Positions 24,447 through 32,927 of a stretch of 64,000 nt of DNA are shown one piece after another. Source of the stretch: CAG-390 sp045636385 (GTDB taxonomy: Bacteria > Bacillota > Clostridia > Oscillospirales > CAG-272); assembly GCA_045636385.1 (NCBI GenBank), contig JAZTXK010000068.1, positions 1 to 64,000 of the forward strand, in the 5' to 3' direction. Each line of letters opens with the position of its first letter. Positions within the stretch are counted from its first letter, which is position 1. Under the pieces are notes generated by a model. It was not told the origin of the DNA, did not search any database, and saw nothing but the letters and a program-made list of their open reading frames with translations. The translations under genes and the position numbers were made by a program.

Positions 24447-24968
24447 ATGAAAATGACTCGTCGAATTCTTGCATTTACGATGGCTGTGATTATCTGAGTT
24501 TCCTTCTGTATGACGCATATTGCAGCGACTCCGCACGAATCATACGAATGGATGGGTGATCCCATCGAAAGGCCTTTTATTGAAGGTCAGCCTTCAAGAA
24601 TGAAGGTATATTGCACAAATTACGGCTGGAACGAAGAGGTCGATACAGATTTTTACGCGTTTACCATTGCCGATAGCGTATATTACGCCAATGATAGGCA
24701 GTATTATGCTCAGGCATCGGTCAGCGTAGGACTCTACTATGACGACGAGCAGTATTGGATAAACGAATCGGTTTCAGCGGATTGCGATGCTACAGTCCGG
24801 GGACTGACTGCAGAAGCCTATATCGCCGGCAATGATCTTATTGATATGGATCACGGTATTGAGCATTTTTCCACTAATCATAGGATTGATATTTGTATTA
24901 ATGACGGCGGAGTGATGGTTCCCATAGATAATTACGGACCTTCTATAGGAGTTACGACATCTTACTAA
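24447..24968 (+). pseudogene. Small secreted protein with an in-frame TGA inside its signal peptide
   Basis: The ATG at 24447 with GAGAGG upstream opens a typical signal peptide (MKMTRRILAFTMAVII), hits TGA at 24495-24497, and continues in the same frame as VSFCMTHIAATPHESYEW and 150 more codons. The mature part (no recognised family) is beta-rich, acidic and Tyr-rich. TGG or CGA to TGA mutation is the simplest reading; TGA is a normal stop elsewhere in the window (aroC, cotranscribed SDR upstream gene). Translation restarting at ATG 24510 would give a 152-aa protein without an export signal. Confidence 0.65.
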
Positions 24969-24976
24969 ACATTTTC

Positions 24977-25004
24977 GTAACCACGCGGTTTTCCGCGTGG
25001 TTAC
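24977..25004 (+). terminator. Intergenic hairpin, weak terminator
   Basis: A perfect 12-bp stem GTAACCACGCGG/CCGCGTGGTTAC with a TTTT loop but no T-run after it. More likely a partial terminator or mRNA stabiliser between two cotranscribed genes. Confidence 0.5.
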
Positions 25005-25041
25005 GATTTAGAAAAATGTTTTATTTATTATGGAGTTAATG

Positions 25042-26430
25042 ATGAGTAAAATAACTTTTATTCTTACATTATTACTGCTCGTATCCGTTCTTTCCTCTTG
25101 TTCTTCGATATATGTAAGCTCGCCTGATATAACGCGGGATTATACTATGGAGGTTGATCCTAATGAAGAATATTTTACTTCGGGAGCAGTGGTAAACAGA
25201 AATGATGGCAAAGGTAGGATCTATAACGATTATTGGATATATCTTGAAACTCAAAGTTACCAGGAATATATTAAGACAAATTCCGACGGAAGTGAAAAGT
25301 GGGCGAATCGAAGCGTAAAACGATGGGTGAAGCTGAATACCAAAACAGGCGAAGTATCAAGCCTTTGCCTTATTCCCTCGTGTACTCACAGTCCGGGCTC
25401 GGACTGCCCAATGATAGTTACCGGCGGTACCGCACTGATACAAGGGTTGATAGATGATTGGTTCGTATTTTCATATTATCATAATCCCGGTATGAACGCG
25501 GATTCCTTGGGGTATATTCCGGAGTCATATATTTATAACCTGCAAACAGGTGAGCTTATTAAGCTTTTGGAATACGATTTGTCGGGAACTGTTATATCAA
25601 AAGCATCCACATGGTGCTTTTTTGAGGATGAAATGTATTTTGTTAAGGATGTGTTTGATTATTCGGATTCAGGATATATTCCGGGAAAAGATATGCCGGA
25701 TTATTTTGTCCCCGAAACCAGATCGTATTTGTGTAGATTTGATATTGATATCAAAGAAATATCCGAAGTAATGGAAATTCCGACTGAGTATGAGATTTCT
25801 GCAATAACAAACAGACGTTTTTTCTTTATTGATGATAAAAAAGAAATATACTCTTGCGATAGAAATGTCAAAGCATTGACAAAAGAAAAGGTTTTGGACT
25901 TTTCCCCACAGGAGTTTTGCGGAATATATGCGTATAATTTTTCCAACATAGAAGGCGGAGAGCTTCTCGTATATAATATCAGAACCGATACCAAATCCGT
26001 TATTGATACCGAATATACCTACCGTCAGGCAATAGCCACGAACGACGGAATAATAATGACCACCTTCAGCGATTCGAACGAGGGGTATTCCGAGATCACC
26101 GAACGCAGGAGTGAGTTTAAGAACGACGCCGAAATGCTCAAGGCGAGGGATAAGTACAGATATGAGTCTACTGCCTTGGTATATATGCTGAGCTTCGACG
26201 GCAGTAGCCGCAGTCTTATATTTGAAAAGGACAGGATTATAATCACGGCTTATCTGAAATCCGATAAATACCTGTGTGGTATGCAGAACGGTATCGATCC
26301 CGATAACGACTATGAGTGGGTCGCTCTTCCGAACAGCGGCAGAGTTCTGATCGATATCGAAACCGGAGAAATAACCCCCGTGCCGTACCTCGAGCTCGTT
26401 TATTCCGAGGGTTACAGAGCGGTTGAATGA
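25042..26430 (+). CDS. Lipoprotein with C-x-P-x-C-x-H / DCP motif (propeller-like)
   Basis: A 462-aa lipoprotein; ATG 25042 chosen because GGAG lies 6 nt upstream. Lipobox SVLSSC20. The repeated pattern of WVKLNTKTGEVSSLCLIPSCTH, YIYNLQTGELIKLLEYD, SYLCRFDIDIKEISEV and RVLIDIETGEITPV looks like blades of a beta-propeller in which an ordinary strand is followed by a turn with Asn/Asp-Thr-Gly. The CLIPSCTHSPGSDCP knot is common in clostridial surface lipoproteins of unknown role. Its base composition is more AT-rich (many ATA, AAA and TAT codons) than neighbours, as is the preceding gene, which suggests recent acquisition. Confidence 0.75.
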   Translation: MSKITFILTLLLLVSVLSSCSSIYVSSPDITRDYTMEVDPNEEYFTSGAVVNRNDGKGRIYNDYWIYLETQSYQEYIKTNSDGSEKWANRSVKRWVKLNTKTGEVSSLCLIPSCTHSPGSDCPMIVTGGTALIQGLIDDWFVFSYYHNPGMNADSLGYIPESYIYNLQTGELIKLLEYDLSGTVISKASTWCFFEDEMYFVKDVFDYSDSGYIPGKDMPDYFVPETRSYLCRFDIDIKEISEVMEIPTEYEISAITNRRFFFIDDKKEIYSCDRNVKALTKEKVLDFSPQEFCGIYAYNFSNIEGGELLVYNIRTDTKSVIDTEYTYRQAIATNDGIIMTTFSDSNEGYSEITERRSEFKNDAEMLKARDKYRYESTALVYMLSFDGSSRSLIFEKDRIIITAYLKSDKYLCGMQNGIDPDNDYEWVALPNSGRVLIDIETGEITPVPYLELVYSEGYRAVE

Positions 26431-26437
26431 AAATAAT

Positions 26438-26470
26438 AAAGACCGATTCATTGAGAACCGGTCTTTACTT
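26438..26470. terminator. Terminator between convergent genes
   Basis: AAAGACCG/CGGTCTTT stem with a 13-nt loop shared by the plus-strand lipoprotein gene and the minus-strand membrane protein gene. Confidence 0.65.
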
Positions 26471-27468
26471 TATGCTTTTTTTAAGATTTTTCTCAAAATG
26501 TCGAGCACGAACGAAACGATGATCAGCACAAGACCTGTTATCACGGCGGGCAGGGCGATATCTGCAAGTAGTGCTGCCACGAAACCGACCGTGAAGCGGA
26601 CGAGCTCGGCGAGCATTTCGTTTTCTATCGTGATCATCGCAATCAGAGTTTGGGCGGCAAAGGCTGCGATGGTATAAAGTCCGCCGACGATGAAGGCAGG
26701 GAAGCCGCAGGCGCGGCAAAAGCTGCCGAGAAATTTTATATTGAGGAAGAGAAGAAGCAACGCAATGAATGCGACTGTGCCCCAGACGAGGAGGAGCGTG
26801 CTGTCGGAGAAGAAGAGCTGCGCTTTGCGCAAATATTCCGCCAGCTTTGCGCCCTCATTTGAGCTTTCGAGGAAGAATTCGGTGGAAATGCCTTCCTTGC
26901 CTATCGCGGATTCTATGACGGAGACGATCTTTTCTTTGTTTTCTTGGAGCAAAATCTCGCCTTCGTAGCCTGCCTCCCGGGCAAACTGCTCGACGGTGTC
27001 AATATTTTCCTCAATTATGGAATATATTTCTTCGGCAGTCAAATCGGGCAGATCTTTGCCTCCGGTCAGCGAAAAGCCGTATTGCTTGAGAAGATCCGTT
27101 ATAAAATGCTTTGCAAAATCGTTTAAGAGAACCTGATTGATGAGCTCTTCCGTGATGAAATCAAGCTCCTCTACCTCTGCGGTGTAGTCAAGTATGAGCT
27201 CGCTGATGCTTTTGGAGCCGCTTTCCGTCCTGATCTCGATCTTTTCAAATTCGATCGAGTCGATAGCGTGATCGACTATGACCTCGATATTGTGATCGGT
27301 TAACAGGAAGCGGAAAAACGTTATCGGGATGGCAATCAATAGTGTCGCCGCCATAATCAGGGAAAGCAGAAGGGATATGATCGCTATCAGGATCGGACGG
27401 CGATGCTTCTTTTTTCCCTTTTTCTCGGGCTTTGGCGCATCCTCGGTGGTTTGAGTAAGAAATATCAT
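26470..27468 (-). CDS. Integral membrane protein of unknown function
   Basis: A 332-aa protein: Lys-rich cytoplasmic N-terminus, a transmembrane helix at about 26-50, an acidic extracytoplasmic helical domain (about 55-205, with DLTAEEIYSIIEENIDTVEQFAREAGYEGEI), then three or four helices to the C-terminus, which ends in a basic KILKKA. Family not recognised. Its ATG directly abuts the stop of the FAD-oxidoreductase gene (TAAATG), so it is the second gene of that operon. Confidence 0.75.
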   Translation of the reverse strand: MIFLTQTTEDAPKPEKKGKKKHRRPILIAIISLLLSLIMAATLLIAIPITFFRFLLTDHNIEVIVDHAIDSIEFEKIEIRTESGSKSISELILDYTAEVEELDFITEELINQVLLNDFAKHFITDLLKQYGFSLTGGKDLPDLTAEEIYSIIEENIDTVEQFAREAGYEGEILLQENKEKIVSVIESAIGKEGISTEFFLESSNEGAKLAEYLRKAQLFFSDSTLLLVWGTVAFIALLLLFLNIKFLGSFCRACGFPAFIVGGLYTIAAFAAQTLIAMITIENEMLAELVRFTVGFVAALLADIALPAVITGLVLIIVSFVLDILRKILKKA

Positions 27469-28857
27469 TTATACCTCGAGCATTACCTTGTCAGCGATGA
27501 GCTTTTCTCTGAGTGCCTTGACGTCGAGCGTGCGGAGGTCAATGTCTCCGAGAACAGCCATGGCAACGGCAGTTCCCGCCGCCTGACCGATGCCCATACA
27601 GGGGGGCATTACGCGGATCGCGCCCGCCGCTTCGCAATCGGCGGAGATCGATCTGCCCGCAACGGCAAGGTTCGAGAATGCGGGCGGGATCATCGTGCCG
27701 TATGGAATGCCGTAGCACTTGCCCTCCTCGATGGTGATATATTCGTTGCTCTTGGGGCCGTATTTGCCGTGAACGTCAACAGAGTTCGCCGCGAGCATAA
27801 TGGAATCCTCGGGCACCTCACAGCCGAGTATCTGATCGACGGTCAGCGTCTTGATACCCTTGATGTGACGAGTTTCGCGGATGCCGAGAGTCGAGCCTGA
27901 GAGAATAAGGCGCGAGTTTTCAAAGCCGGGAACGTACTTTTTGAGGAAATTGAAGATGATGCGGACCTGCTGACGTCCCGCGATCTCGCCCTCGGTGAGG
28001 CTTTCCGACTTCGTGCCGTCTATGTGCATAACGCGCGAGGTGTTGATGCTGAATTCATCCTCCTCAACGCCGCGGAAGAGACCGATCGAAACGCGGTCGA
28101 GCGGCCAATCGCCGTTCTCTCTTGCTTCCGAAACTCTCCAATGGAGCGAGCGGTAGTTGATGCCGTCCTTGCGGTAGAAGTTATCCCAGTTCTTTTCGAT
28201 GTCCTCGTCGACACGCTTGGTGTCAACGCCGCCGACGGTGAAGAACATGGTCGCGGGCTGCATCTTGCCCTGCGCGTTGCCGACGGTGTAAGCCGCGCCC
28301 GCTTTTGCCGCAAGGTCGCCGTCGCCCGAGCAGTCGATGAAGGCTTTCGCGCGGATGGATGCGAGGCCTTCCTTCATCGCAACGATGATTCGGGTAACTT
28401 TGTCGCCTTCCGTCTCTGCGTCGACGAGCTGGGTGTGGTAAAGGATACGAACGCCCGCCTCGGTCAGCATTTCGTCGGCAACGATCTTAAGGCTTTCCGC
28501 CTTAAAGGGGGTGACGTGAACGTGACCCTTGTCTATGTAGGATGTGAAAGCGGTCTTGGATTCTACCTTCGAGGGATGGATAGCGCCGCCGACGGCGATG
28601 AGACGCTCGACGAGCTCCTCGAAAATACCGCGGATGAGCATCTTGTTGCCTCCGCTGTCATAGCAGGTCATAAAGGGAGCGACCATTCCCGCGGTTGCCA
28701 TACCGCCGCAAAAAGCGTTCTTTTCAACGAGGATGACCTTCGCGCCGCCTCGTGCCGCCGCAACAGCCGCGCAAAGTCCCGCAGGACCGTCGCCGACAAC
28801 GACAACGTCGCTTTCGAGTGTATCGGGGATATTATTGGTATAAATAAATTCGGACAT
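27469..28857 (-). CDS. FAD-dependent oxidoreductase (FAD_oxidored family)
   Basis: A 462-aa flavoprotein; start at ATG 28857 with GAGG 6 nt upstream (a GTG at 28869 would lie on the site). Dinucleotide-binding motif DVVVVGDGPAGLCAAVAAARGG near the N-terminus, ATAGMVAPFMTCYD, AFIDCSGDGDLAAKAGA and the C-terminal SADCEAAGAIRVMPPCMGIGQAAGTA, all typical of PF12831, a family of uncertain substrate often found with sugar-degradation genes. Normal length. Cytoplasmic. First gene of a two-gene unit with the membrane protein. Confidence 0.85.
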   Translation of the reverse strand: MSEFIYTNNIPDTLESDVVVVGDGPAGLCAAVAAARGGAKVILVEKNAFCGGMATAGMVAPFMTCYDSGGNKMLIRGIFEELVERLIAVGGAIHPSKVESKTAFTSYIDKGHVHVTPFKAESLKIVADEMLTEAGVRILYHTQLVDAETEGDKVTRIIVAMKEGLASIRAKAFIDCSGDGDLAAKAGAAYTVGNAQGKMQPATMFFTVGGVDTKRVDEDIEKNWDNFYRKDGINYRSLHWRVSEARENGDWPLDRVSIGLFRGVEEDEFSINTSRVMHIDGTKSESLTEGEIAGRQQVRIIFNFLKKYVPGFENSRLILSGSTLGIRETRHIKGIKTLTVDQILGCEVPEDSIMLAANSVDVHGKYGPKSNEYITIEEGKCYGIPYGTMIPPAFSNLAVAGRSISADCEAAGAIRVMPPCMGIGQAAGTAVAMAVLGDIDLRTLDVKALREKLIADKVMLEV

Positions 28858-28886
28858 TTTATGCCTCACTCATATATTTTTTTATC

Positions 28887-28915
28887 ATTATACCATATTT
28901 TTTCTGTGAATGCAA
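28887..28915 (-). promoter_or_regulatory. Promoter of the FAD-oxidoreductase operon
   Basis: Minus strand TTGCAT (28915-28910), 17 nt, TATAAT (28892-28887). Confidence 0.75.
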
Positions 28916-29007
28916 CCTGCTGGTGAAAATAATATACAATAAAACGGAACCGACTTATGTATAGATGCGCACACCGACGAAAATATTTTAACATTGTGTG
29001 AAATCTG

Positions 29008-29036
29008 TTGATTTTTTAAATAATATATATTATAAT
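29008..29036 (+). promoter_or_regulatory. Promoter of the RDD-ABC-nuclease operon
   Basis: TTGATT (29008-29013), 17 nt, TATAAT (29031-29036). No other strong promoter or terminator is seen before 37.86 kb, so seven genes are probably cotranscribed. Confidence 0.7.
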
Positions 29037-29083
29037 ATATAATGGTTATATTCGGCTACATGAAATTTTTACCGGAGGCTAAA

Positions 29084-29851
29084 ATGATCTGCGATCTGCA
29101 AAAGGCGAGTTTGCTCAAGCGAGCATCTGCATATATTCTCGATCTGATACTTCTGACGATCGTCATCACGGGCGCGGCGTTTGCGCTTTCGGCTATACTT
29201 GGTTACGACAGTTACTCGGAAACTCTCGACCGTATCTATAACGAATATGAGGCGGAATACGGCATTGATTTTGACATTTCCTCTGAGGAATTCAACGCTC
29301 TTACGGAGGAAGAACAAAAGAAATACGAGGACGTTAACCGTCTTATGAACGAAAATGAGGAAGCCATCGAGGCTTACAATATGACGGTCAATCTCGCGCT
29401 TGTTATAACCTCACTTTCAATTCTCATCGCATATCTCTCCCTTGAGTTCGCCGTGCCGATGATACTCAAAAACGGACAGACCGTAGGCAAGAAGGTCTTT
29501 GGAATCGGACTTGTGCGACAGGATTGCGTTCGCATCACGCCCTTTATGCTCTTCGTCCGCACTCTCCTCGGTAAGTGTACCGTCGAGACGATGATCCCCG
29601 CGTATATCCTCATTCTGATAATCTTCGGAAACCTCGGAATGACGGGCACGGTCATTCTGGTCGGCTTTGCCGTGCTTCAGCTTGCACTCGTCGCGACCTC
29701 GCGCACGAATGCGGCTATCCACGATATGATGGCGGCGACGGTCGCTGTCGATCTATCCTCCCAAATGATTTTTGAGAGCGAGGCAGATCTGCTCGCTTAC
29801 AAGAATAAGCTCCACGCGGAAAACGCCGCGAGGGACAAATATATTTCGTAA
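29084..29851 (+). CDS. RDD family membrane protein
   Basis: A 255-aa protein; ATG 29084 chosen for GGAGG 5 nt upstream. RDD-like pattern: KASLLKRASAYILDLILL (Arg-Ala-Asp in helix 1), a charged extracytoplasmic loop rich in Glu/Asp (about 45-95), a second helix pair, and TVGKKVFGIGLVRQDCVRITPFMLFVRTLLGK. Three or four transmembrane helices. RDD proteins are often accessory to transporters or secreted proteins. First gene of the ABC-nuclease operon, 36 nt before the ATPase gene. Confidence 0.8.
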   Translation: MICDLQKASLLKRASAYILDLILLTIVITGAAFALSAILGYDSYSETLDRIYNEYEAEYGIDFDISSEEFNALTEEEQKKYEDVNRLMNENEEAIEAYNMTVNLALVITSLSILIAYLSLEFAVPMILKNGQTVGKKVFGIGLVRQDCVRITPFMLFVRTLLGKCTVETMIPAYILILIIFGNLGMTGTVILVGFAVLQLALVATSRTNAAIHDMMAATVAVDLSSQMIFESEADLLAYKNKLHAENAARDKYIS

Positions 29852-29887
29852 ATTTAAATATGCAAATAAAAAGGATGCTACAAGATC

Positions 29888-31012
29888 ATGAAAATCGTTT
29901 TGCAGAATCTGACTAAGGTTTTCCCGAGTCGAAACAAGAAATCAAACGAAGAGGTCGTTGCGGTAAGCGATCTCACCTTCACAATTCCCGACGGTAAGCT
30001 CGTCGGTCTTCTCGGCCCCTCCGGTTGCGGAAAGAGTACCACTCTTTATATGATCAGCGGTCTTCAGAAGCCCACCGGCGGACAGATCTTCTTCGGTGAA
30101 GACGACGTTACCACCCTCTCCCCCGAGAACAGAGGCGTCGGTCTGGTATTTCAGAACTACGCGCTCTATCCTCATATGACCGTCAAGCAGAATATCCTCT
30201 TCCCGCTCCAGAATCTCAAGGGCGCGGACAAGCTTGACAAAAACACCATGCTCGAGCGCGCTCTCGAGGCGGCAAGACTTGTGCAGATCGACAATCTTAT
30301 GGACCGCAAGCCGAGTGAGCTTTCGGGCGGTCAGCAGCAGAGAGTTGCTATTGCGCGCGCACTCGTAAAGATGCCCCGCGTGCTCCTTCTCGACGAGCCG
30401 CTTTCGAACCTCGATGCGCGTCTCCGTCTGCAGACGAGAGAGGAGATCCGCCGTATTCAGAACGAGACCGGCATCACCACAATCTTCGTAACCCACGACC
30501 AGGAGGAGGCAATGTCCATCTCCGACGTCATCGTCGTTATGAAGCTTGGCGTAGTTCAGCAGATCGGCAAGCCGCAGACGGTTTACGATAACCCCGTAAA
30601 TCTCTTTGTCGCAAAGTTCCTCGGAACTCCCCCCATTAACGTTTTCAAGGCAAACGTCAAGGGCGGCAAGCTTTACATCAACGGCGAGGCTGTACTCGAT
30701 GTTCAGGGTGTAGCTGACCGCGAGGTATTTGCCGCGATCCGTCCCGAGGGCTTCGTCCCCGCGGAAAACGGAGCGATGACCTGCGCGCTTTCCTCTATCG
30801 AGGTTATGGGCCGCGACGTAAGCATCGTATCGAAGAACGAGGCTATGCTCACTCCCACCATCCGCGCGATCGTTGACGCGGATTATAAGATCTCCGCGAG
30901 CGCGCAGACCGTCAAGTTCGACCTCAAGCCCCACAAGGTATTCATTTTCGATTCCGAGACCGAGGAAAGAATCTACTTTGGTGACCAAACTGCTCCCGAG
31001 ACAGGTATCTGA
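29888..31012 (+). CDS. ABC transporter ATPase, UgpC/MalK/MsmX type
   Basis: A 374-aa ATPase: Walker A GPSGCGKST (43-51), Q-loop Gln89, signature LSGGQ (145-149), Walker B VLLLDE (165-170), H-loop His203, and C-terminal TOBE-like domain (from about 250). Resembles ATPases that energise CUT1 importers (glycerol 3-phosphate, maltose and others). Followed by two permeases and a binding protein, so it may be dedicated. It is the only such ATPase in this window. Confidence 0.92.
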   Translation: MKIVLQNLTKVFPSRNKKSNEEVVAVSDLTFTIPDGKLVGLLGPSGCGKSTTLYMISGLQKPTGGQIFFGEDDVTTLSPENRGVGLVFQNYALYPHMTVKQNILFPLQNLKGADKLDKNTMLERALEAARLVQIDNLMDRKPSELSGGQQQRVAIARALVKMPRVLLLDEPLSNLDARLRLQTREEIRRIQNETGITTIFVTHDQEEAMSISDVIVVMKLGVVQQIGKPQTVYDNPVNLFVAKFLGTPPINVFKANVKGGKLYINGEAVLDVQGVADREVFAAIRPEGFVPAENGAMTCALSSIEVMGRDVSIVSKNEAMLTPTIRAIVDADYKISASAQTVKFDLKPHKVFIFDSETEERIYFGDQTAPETGI

Positions 31013-31023
31013 GGTAGACAGAT

Positions 31024-31965
31024 ATGAAAAAATTCCTTCAAAAAATCAGGTTTGAGGAATGGAAGGCTTGGATATATCTCGCGCCCGCAGTCGCTCTTTT
31101 GCTCGTCTTTACCGTTTGGCCGATAATCAACACCCTTCGTATGGCTTTCTGGGAAGATTACAGCATTATGAAGGAGCTCGGCGGAACGCTCGGCAACGAA
31201 TTCGGTCTTAAGAATTTCGAGAAGGTTATCAAGTACCGCGGATTTATCGATTGCCTTAAGAACACGATGCTTCTGACCGTCCTCACCGTACCGATCTCGA
31301 CTATTCTCGCGCTTGTCATCGCGGTATGCCTGAACGCTATCAAGCCGCTTCAGAGATTCCTGCAGACTATCTTCTTCCTCCCCTACGTTACCAACTCGAT
31401 CGCGATCGGAATGGTATTCGAGGCTATGTTCAATATCGTCGGCTTCGGAACCACCGCTCCCTCGTTCGGTATTATCAATAATATCCTCGGCGTCTTCGGC
31501 GCGGAGCCGATCAACTGGATCAACGCCGGCTCGGGATATTGGGCAAACATCGCCGTCCTCACGATCTACATCGTCTGGAACGCGCTCCCCTTCAAGATAC
31601 TCATCCTTCTCGGCGGTCTGCAGAGCGTAAATAAGCAGTATTACGACGCCGCGAAGATCGACTCCACTCCCCGTCTCCGCGTATTCACCAAGATCACCGT
31701 TCCGCTTCTTTCCCCTATGATCGCCTACGTCGTTATCACCGGCTTTATCGGCGGCTTTAAGGAGTATTCGAGCATCGTCGGTATTTTTGGCGACGATATG
31801 CAGGCTGTCGGCGGAGAATCGCTCAACACTATGGTCGGTTATATCTACGATGCCCTCGGAAATCAGGAAGGCCGTGCATCTGCCGCCGCACTTATTCTTT
31901 TTGCTATCATATTCGTTGTTACGATGATAAATATGTACGTCAGCAAGAAGAAGACCCACTATTAA
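31024..31965 (+). CDS. ABC importer permease, UgpA/MalF type
   Basis: A 313-aa integral membrane subunit with about six helices and the EAA loop YYDAAKIDSTPRLRVFTKITVPLLSP (about 217-242) that contacts the ATPase. Eleven nt after the ATPase gene. Pairs with the following permease. Confidence 0.92.
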   Translation: MKKFLQKIRFEEWKAWIYLAPAVALLLVFTVWPIINTLRMAFWEDYSIMKELGGTLGNEFGLKNFEKVIKYRGFIDCLKNTMLLTVLTVPISTILALVIAVCLNAIKPLQRFLQTIFFLPYVTNSIAIGMVFEAMFNIVGFGTTAPSFGIINNILGVFGAEPINWINAGSGYWANIAVLTIYIVWNALPFKILILLGGLQSVNKQYYDAAKIDSTPRLRVFTKITVPLLSPMIAYVVITGFIGGFKEYSSIVGIFGDDMQAVGGESLNTMVGYIYDALGNQEGRASAAALILFAIIFVVTMINMYVSKKKTHY

Positions 31966-31977
31966 TGGAGGTGCGAT

Positions 31978-32874
31978 ATGGCTGATAAAAAAATTATGAC
32001 CACTATGCACGAAAAGGATATGCAGAAGGTAACGGTTGCACAGACCGTCAGCAAGATCGTCGTTCAGTTCCTTCTCTACGCATTCCTCTGCACCATGGCG
32101 CTTATCATCGTTTTCCCCTTCTACTGGATGATAATCTCGTCGCTCAAGAGCACGGTCGAGTACCGTCTGCCGATCCCCACCCTGTTCCCGAAGGAAATTT
32201 TGTGGGGCAACTACCTCGAGGCGTTCACCGCGGCAAATCTCGGCAAGCTCTTTATGAATACCGTTTACGTCGGTATCGTTTCGACAATCCTCTCGCTCGT
32301 CATCACCGTCCTCTCGGCTTTTGCCTTCGCAAGACTCGAGTTCAAGGGTAAGAACGCGCTCTTTGCAGGTCTGCTTGCAACGATGATGATCCCCGGCGAG
32401 CTTTTCACGATCACAAACTACGTCACCGTAACAAAGTTCGGATGGCTTGATTCATTCACGGTTCTTATCGTCCCCTTCCTCGTCAGCGTTTTCTATATTT
32501 ATCTGCTTCGTCAGAACTTCCTTCAGATCCCGAATGAGCTCTACCTCGCCGCAAAGGTTGACGGCACGAGCGATCTCAAATATCTCTGGAAGGTTATGAT
32601 CCCGCTCTCGCTTCCGAACCTCATATCGATCACCATTCTCAAAATGATGGGCGCGTGGAACTCCTACGTCTGGCCCCGTCTCGTTACCTCGACCGATGAT
32701 TACCGACTTATCACAAACGGTCTTCGTGATGCCTTCACCGATATGTCGGGACAGGCTAACATCCCCGTTCAGATGGCGGCGGTAACTGTCGTTTCGATCC
32801 CCCTCTTCCTCGTATTCATCTTCCTTCGTAAGTATATTATGAAGGGTGTTTCGAGAAGCGGTATCAAGGGTTAA
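31978..32874 (+). CDS. ABC importer permease, UgpE/MalG type
   Basis: A 298-aa membrane subunit with six helices and EAA loop LYLAAKVDGTSDLKYLWKVMIPLSLP (about 195-220). Cotranscribed with the first permease (12 nt gap). Followed by a small intergenic hairpin and the binding protein gene. Confidence 0.92.
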   Translation: MADKKIMTTMHEKDMQKVTVAQTVSKIVVQFLLYAFLCTMALIIVFPFYWMIISSLKSTVEYRLPIPTLFPKEILWGNYLEAFTAANLGKLFMNTVYVGIVSTILSLVITVLSAFAFARLEFKGKNALFAGLLATMMIPGELFTITNYVTVTKFGWLDSFTVLIVPFLVSVFYIYLLRQNFLQIPNELYLAAKVDGTSDLKYLWKVMIPLSLPNLISITILKMMGAWNSYVWPRLVTSTDDYRLITNGLRDAFTDMSGQANIPVQMAAVTVVSIPLFLVFIFLRKYIMKGVSRSGIKG

Positions 32875-32875
32875 T

Positions 32876-32890
32876 AGCAGAATTTCTGCT
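32876..32890 (+). promoter_or_regulatory. Intercistronic hairpin before the binding-protein gene
   Basis: AGCAGAA/TTTCTGCT near-perfect stem placed directly after the permease stop codon (32872-32874). Such hairpins often raise expression of the solute-binding protein relative to the permeases. That role is inferred. Confidence 0.5.
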
Positions 32891-32927
32891 TAAAAAATAA
32901 ATTTTACAACCGAAAGGAAATAAGAAA

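Noticed and set aside
24447..24968. TGA read as tryptophan or selenocysteine
   Set aside because: TGA ends several well-defined genes here, and no SECIS-like hairpin is evident after the codon. A signal peptide is an unlikely place for selenocysteine.
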